Shown one piece after another: positions 1 through 7,595 of a DNA stretch of 24,894 nt. Made by a program: the position numbers and the translations under genes. How positions within the stretch are numbered: position 1 is the stretch's first letter; each line of letters starts with the position of its first letter. The stretch lies in contig CAPQSW010000043.1 of assembly GCA_948688495.1 (NCBI GenBank), positions 296 to 25,189 of the forward strand, written 5' to 3'. This DNA is from an uncultured Lachnospiraceae bacterium. Lineage in GTDB: Bacteria > Bacillota > Clostridia > Lachnospirales > Lachnospiraceae. The notes beneath the pieces were generated by a model. The model was not told the DNA's origin, ran no database searches, and worked only from the letters and a program-made list of their open reading frames with translations.

Positions 1-1
1 A

Positions 2-109
2 GCAAAAACATTGTACCATCTTCGGGAACAGCTTGCAAGCGGAATTTTTATTCCGGCTGGCTGTTATTTTTATGCCCCAAACTGCCGCACGCGGCAAAAG
101 AAAGGATGA
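2..109 (+). CDS. C-terminal end of an unidentified small protein upstream of the integrase (partial)
   Basis: An open frame runs in from the left edge and ends with TGA at 107-109, leaving 35 residues that end in ...APNCRTRQKKG. Its stop lies 4 bases before the integrase ATG, and the integrase ribosome site (AAAGGA) sits inside its last codons. That is the usual arrangement of co-transcribed genes, and small excisionase or regulatory proteins often sit here in clostridial tyrosine-integrase elements. I do not recognise the family, and 35 residues are too few to assign a function. It could instead be chance open frame, because this strand has more than one open frame here. Confidence 0.4.
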   Translation, partial: AKTLYHLREQLASGIFIPAGCYFYAPNCRTRQKKG

Positions 110-113
110 TAAC

Positions 114-1175
114 ATGCCAAAACACAGAAAGCGGATGAAGCTCCCCAATAACTTTGGGAGTATTAAATATCTCGGGAAAGGAAGGCGTCGGCCTTACGGC
201 GTATATCCCCCGGTCACCGAATACTCTTTCCATGGTCCAGTAAGCCCGAAGGCCTTGGCATACACCGAGACCTGGGAGGAAGGGTATGAAATCCTCACTG
301 CCTACAACATGGAAAAATCTGGAAAGATAAAAGTAAACTATGGCACATTCATCGACCGCACCCCTACTTTCTCAGAGGTATACGACAGATTCTTTCATGA
401 GAAATTCTATAATTCTCCTAAAAAGCTTTCCAAGGCAACTATGGATTCCACCAGGGCAGCTTATAACAATTGTTCCTCCATACACAACACACAATTCGGC
501 CAGCTTAAATATGATGATTTGCAGGCAATCTTGAACGGATGCCAGCTTAAGCATTCCTCCCTGGAGCTGATTATAAGCCTGCTGCACCAAATATACAAAT
601 ATGCCCTGAAATATGAAATTGTGGACAAGGACTATTCTGCATTCCTATACCTTCCCAAAGAAGATGATGACGAGGCCGGGATCCCGTTTTCTGCCGAGGA
701 GCTTGAAACCCTCTGGAAAAACTATCAGGATCCAGTTGTGGAGATGATTCTCATTATGTGCTACAGCGGATTCCGCATCAGAGCATACACGGATATGGAG
801 GTTGACCTGGAACACCGCTGCTTTACAGGCGGTGTAAAAACCAAATCCAGCAAGGATCGTACCGTTCCTATTCATTCCTCCATCTTTCACCTTGTGTCTG
901 TCCGTCATGACGGGAGCAGGAATCTTCTGCAGTGCACAACTAATGTATTTCGCCGACGCATGTATTCCACCCTGAACCGTCTTGGAATTGACAAACACAC
1001 GCCCCATGACTGCCGACATACGTTTTCCATGCTCTGCGAACGCTATAGCGTCAATGAGAACGATAGAAAACGTATGCTTGGTCACTCCTTTGGAAACGAT
1101 ATCACAAATGCCAAATACGGGCACCGAAACCTGGAAGATCTGCGTGCTGAAATTGAGAAGATTGAAGCGCCATAA
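114..1175 (+). CDS. Tyrosine-type site-specific integrase
   Basis: A 353-residue phage/ICE-type tyrosine recombinase that would integrate and excise the element lying to the left. The N-terminus (about residues 10-35, with FGSIKYLGKGRRRPYGVYPP) resembles the arm-DNA-binding module of clostridial integrases. A SAM-like core-binding domain spans roughly 85-180 and the catalytic domain 190-350. Visible catalytic residues, numbered from this start, are R221 (SGFRI), K242 (in TGGVKTKSSKDRTVPI), H298 and R301 (HDCRHTF), H324 (LGHS) and the nucleophile Y335 (KYGH). The set appears complete, so it is probably active. The usual S-E after the first Arg (GLRISE) is replaced by R-A-Y. The open frame extends upstream to 33, but ATG at 114 has AAAGGATGATAAC before it and is preferred. 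Full length for the family. Confidence 0.9.
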   Translation: MPKHRKRMKLPNNFGSIKYLGKGRRRPYGVYPPVTEYSFHGPVSPKALAYTETWEEGYEILTAYNMEKSGKIKVNYGTFIDRTPTFSEVYDRFFHEKFYNSPKKLSKATMDSTRAAYNNCSSIHNTQFGQLKYDDLQAILNGCQLKHSSLELIISLLHQIYKYALKYEIVDKDYSAFLYLPKEDDDEAGIPFSAEELETLWKNYQDPVVEMILIMCYSGFRIRAYTDMEVDLEHRCFTGGVKTKSSKDRTVPIHSSIFHLVSVRHDGSRNLLQCTTNVFRRRMYSTLNRLGIDKHTPHDCRHTFSMLCERYSVNENDRKRMLGHSFGNDITNAKYGHRNLEDLRAEIEKIEAP

Positions 1176-1195
1176 TTTGTTACTAATTTGTTGCT
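1174..1195. repeat. Two adjacent 11-bp direct repeats at the integrase stop
   Basis: AATTTGTTACT (1174-1184) is followed directly by AATTTGTTGCT (1185-1195), differing at one base. They start in the integrase stop codon region. Short tandem repeats beside an int gene are often arm-type integrase or excisionase binding sites. That role is inferred from position only. Confidence 0.5.
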
Positions 1196-1332
1196 AACTG
1201 AACTCATTTTTGATAATTTTCAGCCTTCTCCCATCATCTTTATAATTGGCTGTAATCCTTGTATTTACGCGGTTTTTCGTGATAAAATCAGGTTTTTTAG
1301 AACGCATGTTTTTTAAATGAAACTTAAATATA

Positions 1333-1359
1333 TCTGTGAAGTCTGTGAACTTTCTGTGA
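1333..1359. repeat. Three phased copies of TCTGTGA
   Basis: TCTGTGA occurs at 1333-1339, 1342-1348 and 1353-1359, with start spacings of 9 and 11 bases, so roughly one helical turn apart. It lies in the non-coding stretch 1176-1408 between the integrase and a nuclease remnant. Repeats on one face of the helix suggest a protein-binding array, possibly for the integrase or its accessory factor. No protein-coding frame is supported in this stretch. Confidence 0.45.
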
Positions 1360-1408
1360 CCCATGAAACTATTGCCTTTCTTTTAACTTTATGGTATCTT
1401 CATGGTAA

Positions 1409-1660
1409 TTCAATGGCGCCCCAGACTGGATTATAGAAATCATATCCCCTTCCACACAGCGGATGGATTACGGTATAAAACTTTTTAAGTACCGCAGTTC
1501 CGGGGTAAAGGAATACTGGATTGTAAATCCCCAGACACGTATCGTCAATGTCTTCGATTTTGAGCACGAAAAAATGTCGAGCCAGCACCATTTTGAAGAA
1601 GATATTCCTGCATGTATTTATACAGACTTCAGTATTAACATCGCCAGTCTGCTTTCATAG
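1409..1660 (+). pseudogene. Uma2/DUF820-family nuclease remnant, N-terminus missing
   Basis: The frame encodes the C-terminal half of an Uma2-type (DUF820, PD-(D/E)XK fold) protein. GAPDWIIEIISPSTQR is followed by MDYGIKLFKYRSSGVKEYW and a tail ending NIASLLS. The family normally has about 180-200 residues, and the N-terminal 90 or so are absent. An in-frame TAA lies at 1406-1408, directly upstream of the first recognisable codon, and no matching sequence is seen further up. The PDW...EI and K...EYW motifs near the active site survive. A short product from ATG at 1463 (65 residues) is possible but would lack the first of these. The breakpoint about 230 bases from the integrase suggests deletion when the neighbouring element inserted or rearranged; that is inference. 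Confidence 0.75.
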
Positions 1661-1662
1661 AC

Positions 1663-1692
1663 GAAGCCGCCCCTGCTTACAGGAACGGCTTC
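1663..1692 (-). terminator. Hairpin between convergent reading frames, possible terminator
   Basis: GAAGCCG (1663-1669) pairs with CGGCTTC (1686-1692). An inner CCTG/CAGG stem closes a CTTA loop. It directly abuts the stop codon of the minus-strand membrane protein and follows the Uma2 remnant on the plus strand. Neither side has a convincing T-run, so termination is uncertain; it could also be a 3'-end stabilising stem. Confidence 0.45.
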
Positions 1693-2118
1693 TCAAATTC
1701 TCCTTAGATTCAATTGTTTTATTTCATGCAAAGCCACAAGCGCCGCCAGATATACTGCAGTTCCTATGATCATCAGAATCAGCCTGCCAAAAATAATTCC
1801 CGCAGCAATTCCAATGATAATTTCCATTACATGAATAAAGCCCCTTGTGTCATACAGGCAGGCGGCAATCACTGTTTCCAGCACCAGGACAATGCACAGC
1901 ATCACCACTGGCAAATGGAAGACAAATATGCCAAGCAAAATCATCACCAGCGCCCCTGCTGCAAACAATGTTAATATGCTATAGAATTTCTCACGTTTCT
2001 TTCTCTCTTTCTGTTCACGCCTTAGAATCCGCTGGCGTGTATTATCACTTGTCTTAAATTCAGCAATCTCTACAATTTCCAGATCATCATCTTTGGTGCC
2101 CTGTCTTTCATTCTCCAT
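1693..2118 (-). CDS. Small membrane protein of unknown function
   Basis: A 141-residue protein I do not recognise. The first 30 residues are acidic and polar. A very basic stretch follows (RQRILRREQKERKKREKF, about residues 28-45), then three or four hydrophobic segments (roughly 48-64, 66-85, 95-112 and 113-130), ending ALHEIKQLNLRRI. By the positive-inside rule the charged N-terminus should face the cytoplasm. ATG at 2118 is chosen over 2133 because GGAGG lies five bases before it. Its nearest upstream neighbour is the tRNA-Thr terminator. I see no clear promoter between them, so it may depend on read-through. It could be a phage-shock-like or YrvJ-like accessory protein, but nothing in the sequence establishes that. 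Confidence 0.75.
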   Translation of the reverse strand: MENERQGTKDDDLEIVEIAEFKTSDNTRQRILRREQKERKKREKFYSILTLFAAGALVMILLGIFVFHLPVVMLCIVLVLETVIAACLYDTRGFIHVMEIIIGIAAGIIFGRLILMIIGTAVYLAALVALHEIKQLNLRRI

Positions 2119-2170
2119 GCAAACCTCCATCATACCTGCCGCTATCTGACTCCGACATACAATTTATGGC

Positions 2171-2207
2171 AAAAAGCACCTTCCCACTACTCCGTGAAAA
2201 GGCACTT
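2171..2207 (-). terminator. Rho-independent terminator of tRNA-Thr
   Basis: On the minus strand a nine-pair stem (AAGTGCCTT with AAGGTGCTT, two G-U pairs) is followed by a run of T (A at 2171-2175 on the plus strand). It starts about nine bases past the tRNA 3' end. Confidence 0.75.
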
Positions 2208-2215
2208 CCCCAAAC

Positions 2216-2288
2216 AGCCAAAGAAGGGACTCGAACCCTCGACCTACGCATTACGAATGCGACGCGCTACCAACTGCGCCACTTTGGC
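2216..2288 (-). tRNA. tRNA-Thr (anticodon CGT)
   Basis: The minus strand folds as a full cloverleaf. The acceptor stem is GCCAAAG/CTTTGGC. The D arm has AGTTGGTAG, the anticodon loop is TTCGTAA with anticodon CGT (reads ACG), and the T arm has GGTTCGAGTCC. The discriminator base is U and CCA is not encoded. The first anticodon-stem pair is a T-T mismatch. It has its own promoter and terminator. tRNA 3' ends are frequent integrase targets, but no second copy of this 3' end is present in the window. Confidence 0.95.
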
Positions 2289-2320
2289 ATACCAGATATA
2301 TTATTATCAAATCCTTGTCT

Positions 2321-2349
2321 ATTATACACATTCCTTTGACATTTTGCAA
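2321..2349 (-). promoter_or_regulatory. Sigma-A promoter of tRNA-Thr
   Basis: On the minus strand TTGCAA (2344-2349) and a perfect TATAAT (2321-2326) are separated by 17 bases. Transcription would start about 25 bases upstream of the mature tRNA 5' end. Confidence 0.85.
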
Positions 2350-2438
2350 GACTTTTTTTAAGAAAGTATAATTTACATAAATATTTTTTTTATTGACACA
2401 GAAGACCGCTGTGAAAACTGTGTTCGGAAAGTTGAAAG

Positions 2439-2473
2439 GCTGAATTGTTACAATTTAAGGGTAACTATTCAGC
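2439..2473. repeat. 13-bp inverted repeat with a 9-base loop
   Basis: GCTGAATTGTTAC (2439-2451) faces GTAACTATTCAGC (2461-2473), with a single mismatch over 13 pairs. It lies in the 215-base gap between the diguanylate cyclase stop and the tRNA promoter. No T-run follows on either strand, so it is a poor intrinsic terminator. It may be an operator, a recombination site or one copy of a dispersed repeat. Confidence 0.6.
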
Positions 2474-2503
2474 AGCCGGAAAAATCAAGGAAAATCGTGC
2501 TTG

Positions 2504-3871
2504 CTAAAGGCAAGGCTTCATCACATAACATGCCCTCCCATTCTCCTTTGCCTGGTATAACACCGCGTCCGTTTCTTCCAGCAGATGCTCCACGTTCTGT
2601 GGGAACATAAACTGATAAGCGCCAATGCTGCAACTCACAGTCCTGTCAGGCAGCGTATGGGAACACTCTTTTTGAAATTGTTCCAGCCGCTGTCCCAACA
2701 CATTTTCTGTCATGGGTTTTTCGAGAATGACAGCAAATTCATCCCCGCCGATTCGTCCAACTTTTCCATCTTCCCCGAAAATACGCTGCAGATGTTGTGC
2801 GATCCTGCGGAGTACCTGATCTCCGGTAGAATGCCCGAAAGTATCGTTAATTGCCTTAAAATAATCTACGTCTACAAACAGAAACCACCCCATGCATTCC
2901 GTACCTTTGCCGCCCGCATTCAGCGCCTTCCCACAGTAGTAAAGAAACAACCTGCGCCCCATTACGCCTGTTAATGCATCAATTTCTACGCGATACTCCT
3001 TGTAGGACATATATTTGTAGGTAGAAATCAACAGGATCACCATGATAATATTCAATGCTAGTGAGGCAAATAAAAACTGTAACTGCAAGAGCAGCAAATC
3101 AGAGGAAATCGTGTCAGATACTGCCACCCCATGCTGTATAAGCATATAGGACTCCCGCTGGGAAAAGTAGAAGGCCGCAAAGACAGACATGCCGACCAGA
3201 AACAATTCAAACGCCACAAAGAACAGATTCATCTTTTGGGAGGCATATGGATTGTTGGCGGACTGGTCAATGCACATCCGGATATGCTGTATCGCATTAC
3301 TCTGGTATACTGTCCACGACGTCTCAACAACAATGACACAGATCAATGCAAAAACCGTGTCATCCATCTTCCAGTGAAACGCCGAATAATAGTGTTTTCC
3401 CAGTTCTGGAAACAACAGACCCATTGCAGTGTAGACAATCAGTGAATGGATTTTAGGCGCGACTGCAGAAATCAGCCCGGTCCACAGTCTGTAATGTCTG
3501 CTTTTTCGCACAGCCTGAAACAAAATGCCGATGAGAAAACCAAACAGCACTCTTGTCCCAACACTCAACATAAGACTGCTGGCAGGAGCGTCGCTAAGAA
3601 ACGGAGAGAATACCGCGTCAGCAGGCATTACATAGGAAGCAGATGCCTTATACATACTTGCAAATCCAAACAAAAATGCCATTGTCACGGAATGCGTCGG
3701 TTCATACAGGCAGCCTGCAACCAAAATAGGAAGGTATGCGATCGTAATAGAAATTGGAGGAATGTGAAGATACCCAAAAAAAGTGAACGACATCAAAATT
3801 TCAATTGCAATCAGTATACAAAATAAATATCGGTCAAAGCAGGAATCACCCCGCAGCTTTTTAAATAACAT
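2504..3871 (-). CDS. Membrane diguanylate cyclase (GGDEF) with a polytopic sensor
   Basis: A 455-residue protein predicted to make cyclic di-GMP from two GTP at the inner face of the membrane. Residues 15-190 hold about five or six hydrophobic segments. The part with IPPISITIAYLPILVAGCLYEP resembles the membrane fold of ECF-transporter S components. Two more segments flank a short outer loop (about 213-285). The cyclase domain covers 295-450, with DALTGVMGRR, FLFVDVDYFKAINDTFGH and intact GGDEF at 375-379, so catalysis is expected. The allosteric RxxD I-site five residues before GGDEF is absent; GEDG is found there, so product inhibition is probably missing. There is no EAL partner in the window. 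The only in-frame ATG follows GGAGG at a long 14-base spacing, which suggests modest translation. It may be transcribed with the upstream GH43 gene, 78 bases away. Confidence 0.9.
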   Translation of the reverse strand: MLFKKLRGDSCFDRYLFCILIAIEILMSFTFFGYLHIPPISITIAYLPILVAGCLYEPTHSVTMAFLFGFASMYKASASYVMPADAVFSPFLSDAPASSLMLSVGTRVLFGFLIGILFQAVRKSRHYRLWTGLISAVAPKIHSLIVYTAMGLLFPELGKHYYSAFHWKMDDTVFALICVIVVETSWTVYQSNAIQHIRMCIDQSANNPYASQKMNLFFVAFELFLVGMSVFAAFYFSQRESYMLIQHGVAVSDTISSDLLLLQLQFLFASLALNIIMVILLISTYKYMSYKEYRVEIDALTGVMGRRLFLYYCGKALNAGGKGTECMGWFLFVDVDYFKAINDTFGHSTGDQVLRRIAQHLQRIFGEDGKVGRIGGDEFAVILEKPMTENVLGQRLEQFQKECSHTLPDRTVSCSIGAYQFMFPQNVEHLLEETDAVLYQAKENGRACYVMKPCL

Positions 3872-3904
3872 GTGTCTATACTATTCCTCCAATTCTTAAT
3901 TTGC

Positions 3905-3938
3905 AGCCGCTCAAACTCAGCACCTCTTTGAAACGGCT
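3905..3938 (-). other. Intercistronic hairpin between the GH43 and GGDEF genes
   Basis: AGCCG-TTTCAAA pairs with TTTGA-GCGGCT on the minus strand, in two five-pair blocks with a small internal loop. It lies 11 bases after the GH43 stop and ends 21 bases upstream of the GGDEF ribosome site. There is no T-run after it, so it may be an attenuating or mRNA-processing stem rather than a terminator. Confidence 0.4.
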
Positions 3939-3949
3939 CCCATCATTAT

Positions 3950-6547
3950 TTATTTCACCTTTACCGTAAAGATTGCTTTTGCCTTTTTGTTCGTTCCTGC
4001 CGTTACCGTAATCTTTGCCGTGCCTTTCTTCTTTGCCGTAACTTTTCCGGTACTGGAGACAGATGCAATATTCGACTTATTGGACTTATACTTAAATGTC
4101 GAGCAGACCGTATTCTTAGGAACGCTGGCTTTAATCTGGAACGTCTTTTTGCGTTTCAAGGTTACGCTCTTTTTCTTAAGCGTAACCTTCGTCGGAACTG
4201 TCTTGACAGTCACCTTACAGCTCGCCTTTGCGCCCCCCACAGCGGTCGCTGTGATAACGGCCAAGCCCGCTTTCTTTGCAGTAACTTTGCCGTTTGATAC
4301 CGTTGCAACGGACGGATTACTGCTTTGCCAGGTAATGGTTTTCGGCGCCTCATCCACATCCACATCTGCAGTTAAAGTCTCACTTACATGCAAACCTTCT
4401 GCTGCCTTCGTACAGAGTGTCAGGTCAGATTCGCTCATCTCCACATGATCTACATACATCTTTGGAATTTCAACCACAGTATTACCTAACAGTTTTTCCA
4501 TACGTGCTGTCAGCCTATCCATCTCTGCAGAATCTGTGACATTCGTCTTCTGTGCCAGTTTCTTTGCTTCTTCCGCAAGTTTTTCCATCTGCGCCTTTAC
4601 ACCTGCGCTGTAATTGCTGCCTGCCGTTGTTGCCGTATGCTCTAACTTCTCTGCCACATTATCCATCTGTCTGGTATCAAGCTCTATCAGTGGAATCTCA
4701 TGGTAATTGGATGCTGCCTTCTCATTCTTGCCGACCATCTTACTCTGATCGTTGTAATACTGCACCATCCGATTATACTCGCCTGCCGTAATCGGAATCA
4801 TCCCGCCGTGGCAGCCGACGTCACCACCAGTACGGCTATATCCGCTTGTCACCTTCTTAATACTGTCAGGTTCTGCCAAATCTGTAGACGTAAACGGCTC
4901 ATAGCGTATCTTAGAGCTTCCGTAATTGTCAATCATGATACACCATTCATCCCGATCAATGAACTTAAATATTGTTGCGCCTTCTTCCCATTGGCCAACC
5001 AAATCCTTATCCAGCACCTTCTGGTCAACCTTTTCAAAATGGTTGCCCGTAGCTTCCGCTGCAAACCAGTTGTACAGAATTTCTGCCCTTGCAATACCAC
5101 TCACATCATTTTGTAAAAGTACTAAATCGCCCAACTCAGAATACGTCTCTCCCTCATATTCATAGGGCGTAATCCGGATAGGCTCTGTGCTGTCATAATC
5201 AACACCAGGGTCAAGAACCGTATCTGCCTTCATCAGCTGAATCCCCAAAAGAGGAGAGCCGGTGTTCGCTCTCTTTCTCCTGGTTTCGTCTTTTACCACA
5301 CGGAACAATGTGCCATAAGGGGTATCGTTTCCATTCTTATCTTTCCCTGCCACCCAGATCTGGGAGGTATCAATATTCCCATAGCCATCGTTATCCCATA
5401 CATCTTTGCCTATATACTTCTCGTAGAAGGGTTCTGCCTCATACAGTTTGGTGGGACCAAAATGCACAAAATCACTGGTTTCACAGCAGTAGAGGCGGTT
5501 TCTCTCCGTACCGTCTATAGACACTTTCCCGGACCAGTACATGAGATAATTGTCTTTTTCGGGATTGTAGATTGCCTCCGGCGCCCATGCCATTGCCGCA
5601 TCAATTTTATCCGGGCCTGCCACATCTATCCAACGCCTTGTCCAGTGTACCCAGTCCTCGGTCTCCCATATAAACAGATGTGTGCTACCCAATCCCACGG
5701 CAGCTATCTTGTTGTCCCAGTCACCAATTTTATTGGTTGCCATGTCTCCATCATAATGGCTGGAGTGGATATTCAAATCTGTGGCAAGAAGCCAAACTTT
5801 GTTGGAATCGCTGCCATCTGCCTTACAACCGCGGATTAAATAGGGATCGCGGATTCCCTGATCCCTTCCTTCAAATGGGAATAACGCAGAGGCATCCCCG
5901 CTGGCTGTCTGCGCAATCGCATCTTCTGTCATGTCTATCTTGTAATTGACACTATTTCCTCCATAGCTCTCTATGTCATCCATGTAATCACTGCCCGCCA
6001 GAAATGCCGGCTGGCAGCCGTTTAGCGCCGTCCAGTTCAATCCGTCTTCACTGAGGAAGAAGTGCACCTGCTGCACATCATGGCTCGTATCGCCTGTATT
6101 TGCAAAGCAGACATAGACATATCCCGCATAGGAATCTTTGGAGATTCCCTCACGTATTGTCAGGGGATATTTCTCAACATCGGTAGCGCCATCTGCCTCC
6201 ACAGTGGCAACCAGATGAAACTTATAATCCCCCTCCCCTGCATAGGGTCTTGTCACCTTGAGGGTAGTCCCATCTATCTCTGCCTTCCCATGATTGCCTT
6301 CTGCCGGCTGCCCCTCGATGGAATAGGTGATTTGTGCACCCTCTAATCCAGTTACAGTCGTTGGCAGCGCTAAATCTTCGGTGAGCAGCTGATTGATTTG
6401 GGATTCACGGATTACAAGCCCGTTCTGAACCGCCTCTTTGATATCCCCTGCCGCCCGAACGCTCAGGCCTGCTGTTGGCAGAGCGCCGATCGTAAGGCTG
6501 GCTGTGAGGACTATGGCAGATACTATATTTAAAAATTTATTCTTCAT
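3950..6547 (-). CDS. Secreted GH43-type glycoside hydrolase with Ig-like domains
   Basis: An 865-residue exported enzyme. A signal peptide (about residues 1-33, KNK...SVRA-AG) is followed by an atrophied Ig-like (aBig-type) domain at 50-131. A five-bladed propeller region (about 140-625) has GH43 hallmarks: RDPYLI with the probable base D234, AWAPEAIY at about 320-328, and EEGATIFKF with the probable acid E near 522. Two C-terminal lysine-rich Big_2-like domains follow (about 695-785 and 786-865; SNPSVATVSNGKVTAKKAG and IASVSSTGKVTAKKKG). Family members cut arabinan, xylan or related side chains; the substrate cannot be told here. There is no LPXTG, so the basic Ig repeats may hold it to the wall by charge. 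ATG at 6547 is chosen over 6574 because AGGAGGTAAGT precedes it. It follows the Ig-protein gene by 23 bases, so the two are probably one operon. Confidence 0.85.
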   Translation of the reverse strand: MKNKFLNIVSAIVLTASLTIGALPTAGLSVRAAGDIKEAVQNGLVIRESQINQLLTEDLALPTTVTGLEGAQITYSIEGQPAEGNHGKAEIDGTTLKVTRPYAGEGDYKFHLVATVEADGATDVEKYPLTIREGISKDSYAGYVYVCFANTGDTSHDVQQVHFFLSEDGLNWTALNGCQPAFLAGSDYMDDIESYGGNSVNYKIDMTEDAIAQTASGDASALFPFEGRDQGIRDPYLIRGCKADGSDSNKVWLLATDLNIHSSHYDGDMATNKIGDWDNKIAAVGLGSTHLFIWETEDWVHWTRRWIDVAGPDKIDAAMAWAPEAIYNPEKDNYLMYWSGKVSIDGTERNRLYCCETSDFVHFGPTKLYEAEPFYEKYIGKDVWDNDGYGNIDTSQIWVAGKDKNGNDTPYGTLFRVVKDETRRKRANTGSPLLGIQLMKADTVLDPGVDYDSTEPIRITPYEYEGETYSELGDLVLLQNDVSGIARAEILYNWFAAEATGNHFEKVDQKVLDKDLVGQWEEGATIFKFIDRDEWCIMIDNYGSSKIRYEPFTSTDLAEPDSIKKVTSGYSRTGGDVGCHGGMIPITAGEYNRMVQYYNDQSKMVGKNEKAASNYHEIPLIELDTRQMDNVAEKLEHTATTAGSNYSAGVKAQMEKLAEEAKKLAQKTNVTDSAEMDRLTARMEKLLGNTVVEIPKMYVDHVEMSESDLTLCTKAAEGLHVSETLTADVDVDEAPKTITWQSSNPSVATVSNGKVTAKKAGLAVITATAVGGAKASCKVTVKTVPTKVTLKKKSVTLKRKKTFQIKASVPKNTVCSTFKYKSNKSNIASVSSTGKVTAKKKGTAKITVTAGTNKKAKAIFTVKVK

Positions 6548-6570
6548 ACTTACCTCCTGCGGATTCGCAT

Positions 6571-7485
6571 TCAATTCTTAATTTTAACGCTCTTTGTGAG
6601 GCTGATGGTCTTCTTTCCAGCCTTAACCTTCGCAGTTACCTTTACCGTACCTTTTTTCTTGGCAGTCAGTATCCCATCCTTAGAAATAGACGCAAGCTTC
6701 CTGCCTTTCTTATCCAGGGACCATGTTACCTTTCCGGTAAGACCTTTTACGCTCAGGGGAATGGACTTTTTCACTTTTACACTGCTCTTTCCAGCGATTT
6801 CCCCCGCATAGATGACAACCTTTTTCTTAATGGTCTTTCCGGCTGAGGAAATCTTTGCCGTTACAATAACTTTCCCTGACTTTTTCGCTGTCACCTGAGC
6901 TGTCGTCTTATTATTCTTCACCACTGCCCCGTTGGTTGCTGTATAGGCAACCGTCCATCCGGCATAATTCATGGCGGAAGTCGGTGTAATCTTAACGGTT
7001 GCCGTCTTTCCCTTGATAATATTTGCCTGGTCAACGGATATGCCTGTCTTCGCAATATCATAATTTACCTTTACTAAGGTCTGGTATTCCATCGAAAAAC
7101 CATCGTAAAGTGCTGTTACCGTTGTAGTAACACGGGCGTAGCCGACTTTCTTCTGTGCAGTTATCAGCCCGCTGTTTTTATCAACCTTTGCAATGCTCTC
7201 ATTGCTGGAAGCATAGGTAACAGTGACGTCACGGCCAGGTTTCAGGGAAGCTGGAAGCCGGAATACCGTTGCCGTCTTTCCCGGTTCTATAGTTACGTTC
7301 TTGTCATAACAAGCTGCCGTAATCTTTTCAATGGGATCCTTCTCACCGTCAAAGGCTTCCTCAAGCTCGGCCTGCGGCTTTATCCCCGCTGCTGCCGCTT
7401 CTAGTGTAGTTACCGTTCCAGAAAATACAGTGGTAACTACCAGCGCACTTGCAAGCAGTCTGCTTATTACTTTCTTATACTTCAT
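6571..7485 (-). CDS. Secreted lysine-rich Ig-like (Big_2-type) protein
   Basis: A 304-residue exported protein with a signal peptide (about 1-31, KYKK...TTLEAAAA) and no catalytic motif. Three Ig-like repeats follow: about 55-140 (TYASSNESIAKVDKNSG), 140-225 (ISVDQANIIKGKTATVKI) and 225-304 (GKVTWSLDKKGRKLASISKDG). Each ends in a lysine-rich strand such as LTAKKKGTVKVTAKVK. The terminal repeat closely resembles the C-terminal repeats of the GH43 enzyme encoded next, which suggests a shared binding surface or a duplicated module. It could be a wall- or glycan-binding scaffold; no sequence evidence fixes the ligand. ATG at 7485 has AAGGAG at good spacing and is preferred over 7533. The 110 bases upstream contain no promoter I would defend. 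Confidence 0.8.
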   Translation of the reverse strand: MKYKKVISRLLASALVVTTVFSGTVTTLEAAAAGIKPQAELEEAFDGEKDPIEKITAACYDKNVTIEPGKTATVFRLPASLKPGRDVTVTYASSNESIAKVDKNSGLITAQKKVGYARVTTTVTALYDGFSMEYQTLVKVNYDIAKTGISVDQANIIKGKTATVKITPTSAMNYAGWTVAYTATNGAVVKNNKTTAQVTAKKSGKVIVTAKISSAGKTIKKKVVIYAGEIAGKSSVKVKKSIPLSVKGLTGKVTWSLDKKGRKLASISKDGILTAKKKGTVKVTAKVKAGKKTISLTKSVKIKN

Positions 7486-7595
7486 ATCTCTCTCCTTCCT
7501 TCTTACATCTTGCCAGATAACTGCAAAACTCAATACTTAAATCTTATGATACATATTGCAGCTACCTATATCTACTTACCATATATGGAAATTGT

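Noticed and set aside
39..72. AGC-GGAAT/ATTCC-GGCT hairpin followed by a short T-rich run, as a terminator
   Set aside because: It lies within the frame that ends at 107-109 and appears to be coding; the T-run is interrupted.
2391..2425. Plus-strand TTGACA at about 2392 as a promoter
   Set aside because: No acceptable -10 box at 16-18 bases, and no plus-strand gene follows.
3987..4448. Plus-strand open frame of 153 codons
   Set aside because: Shadow of the lysine-rich Ig repeats of the GH43 gene; no ribosome site, and its hydrophobic composition reflects antisense Lys codons.
7486..7595. Promoter for the Ig-like/GH43 operon
   Set aside because: Several A/T-rich hexamers occur but none has a matching -35 box at 16-18 bases.
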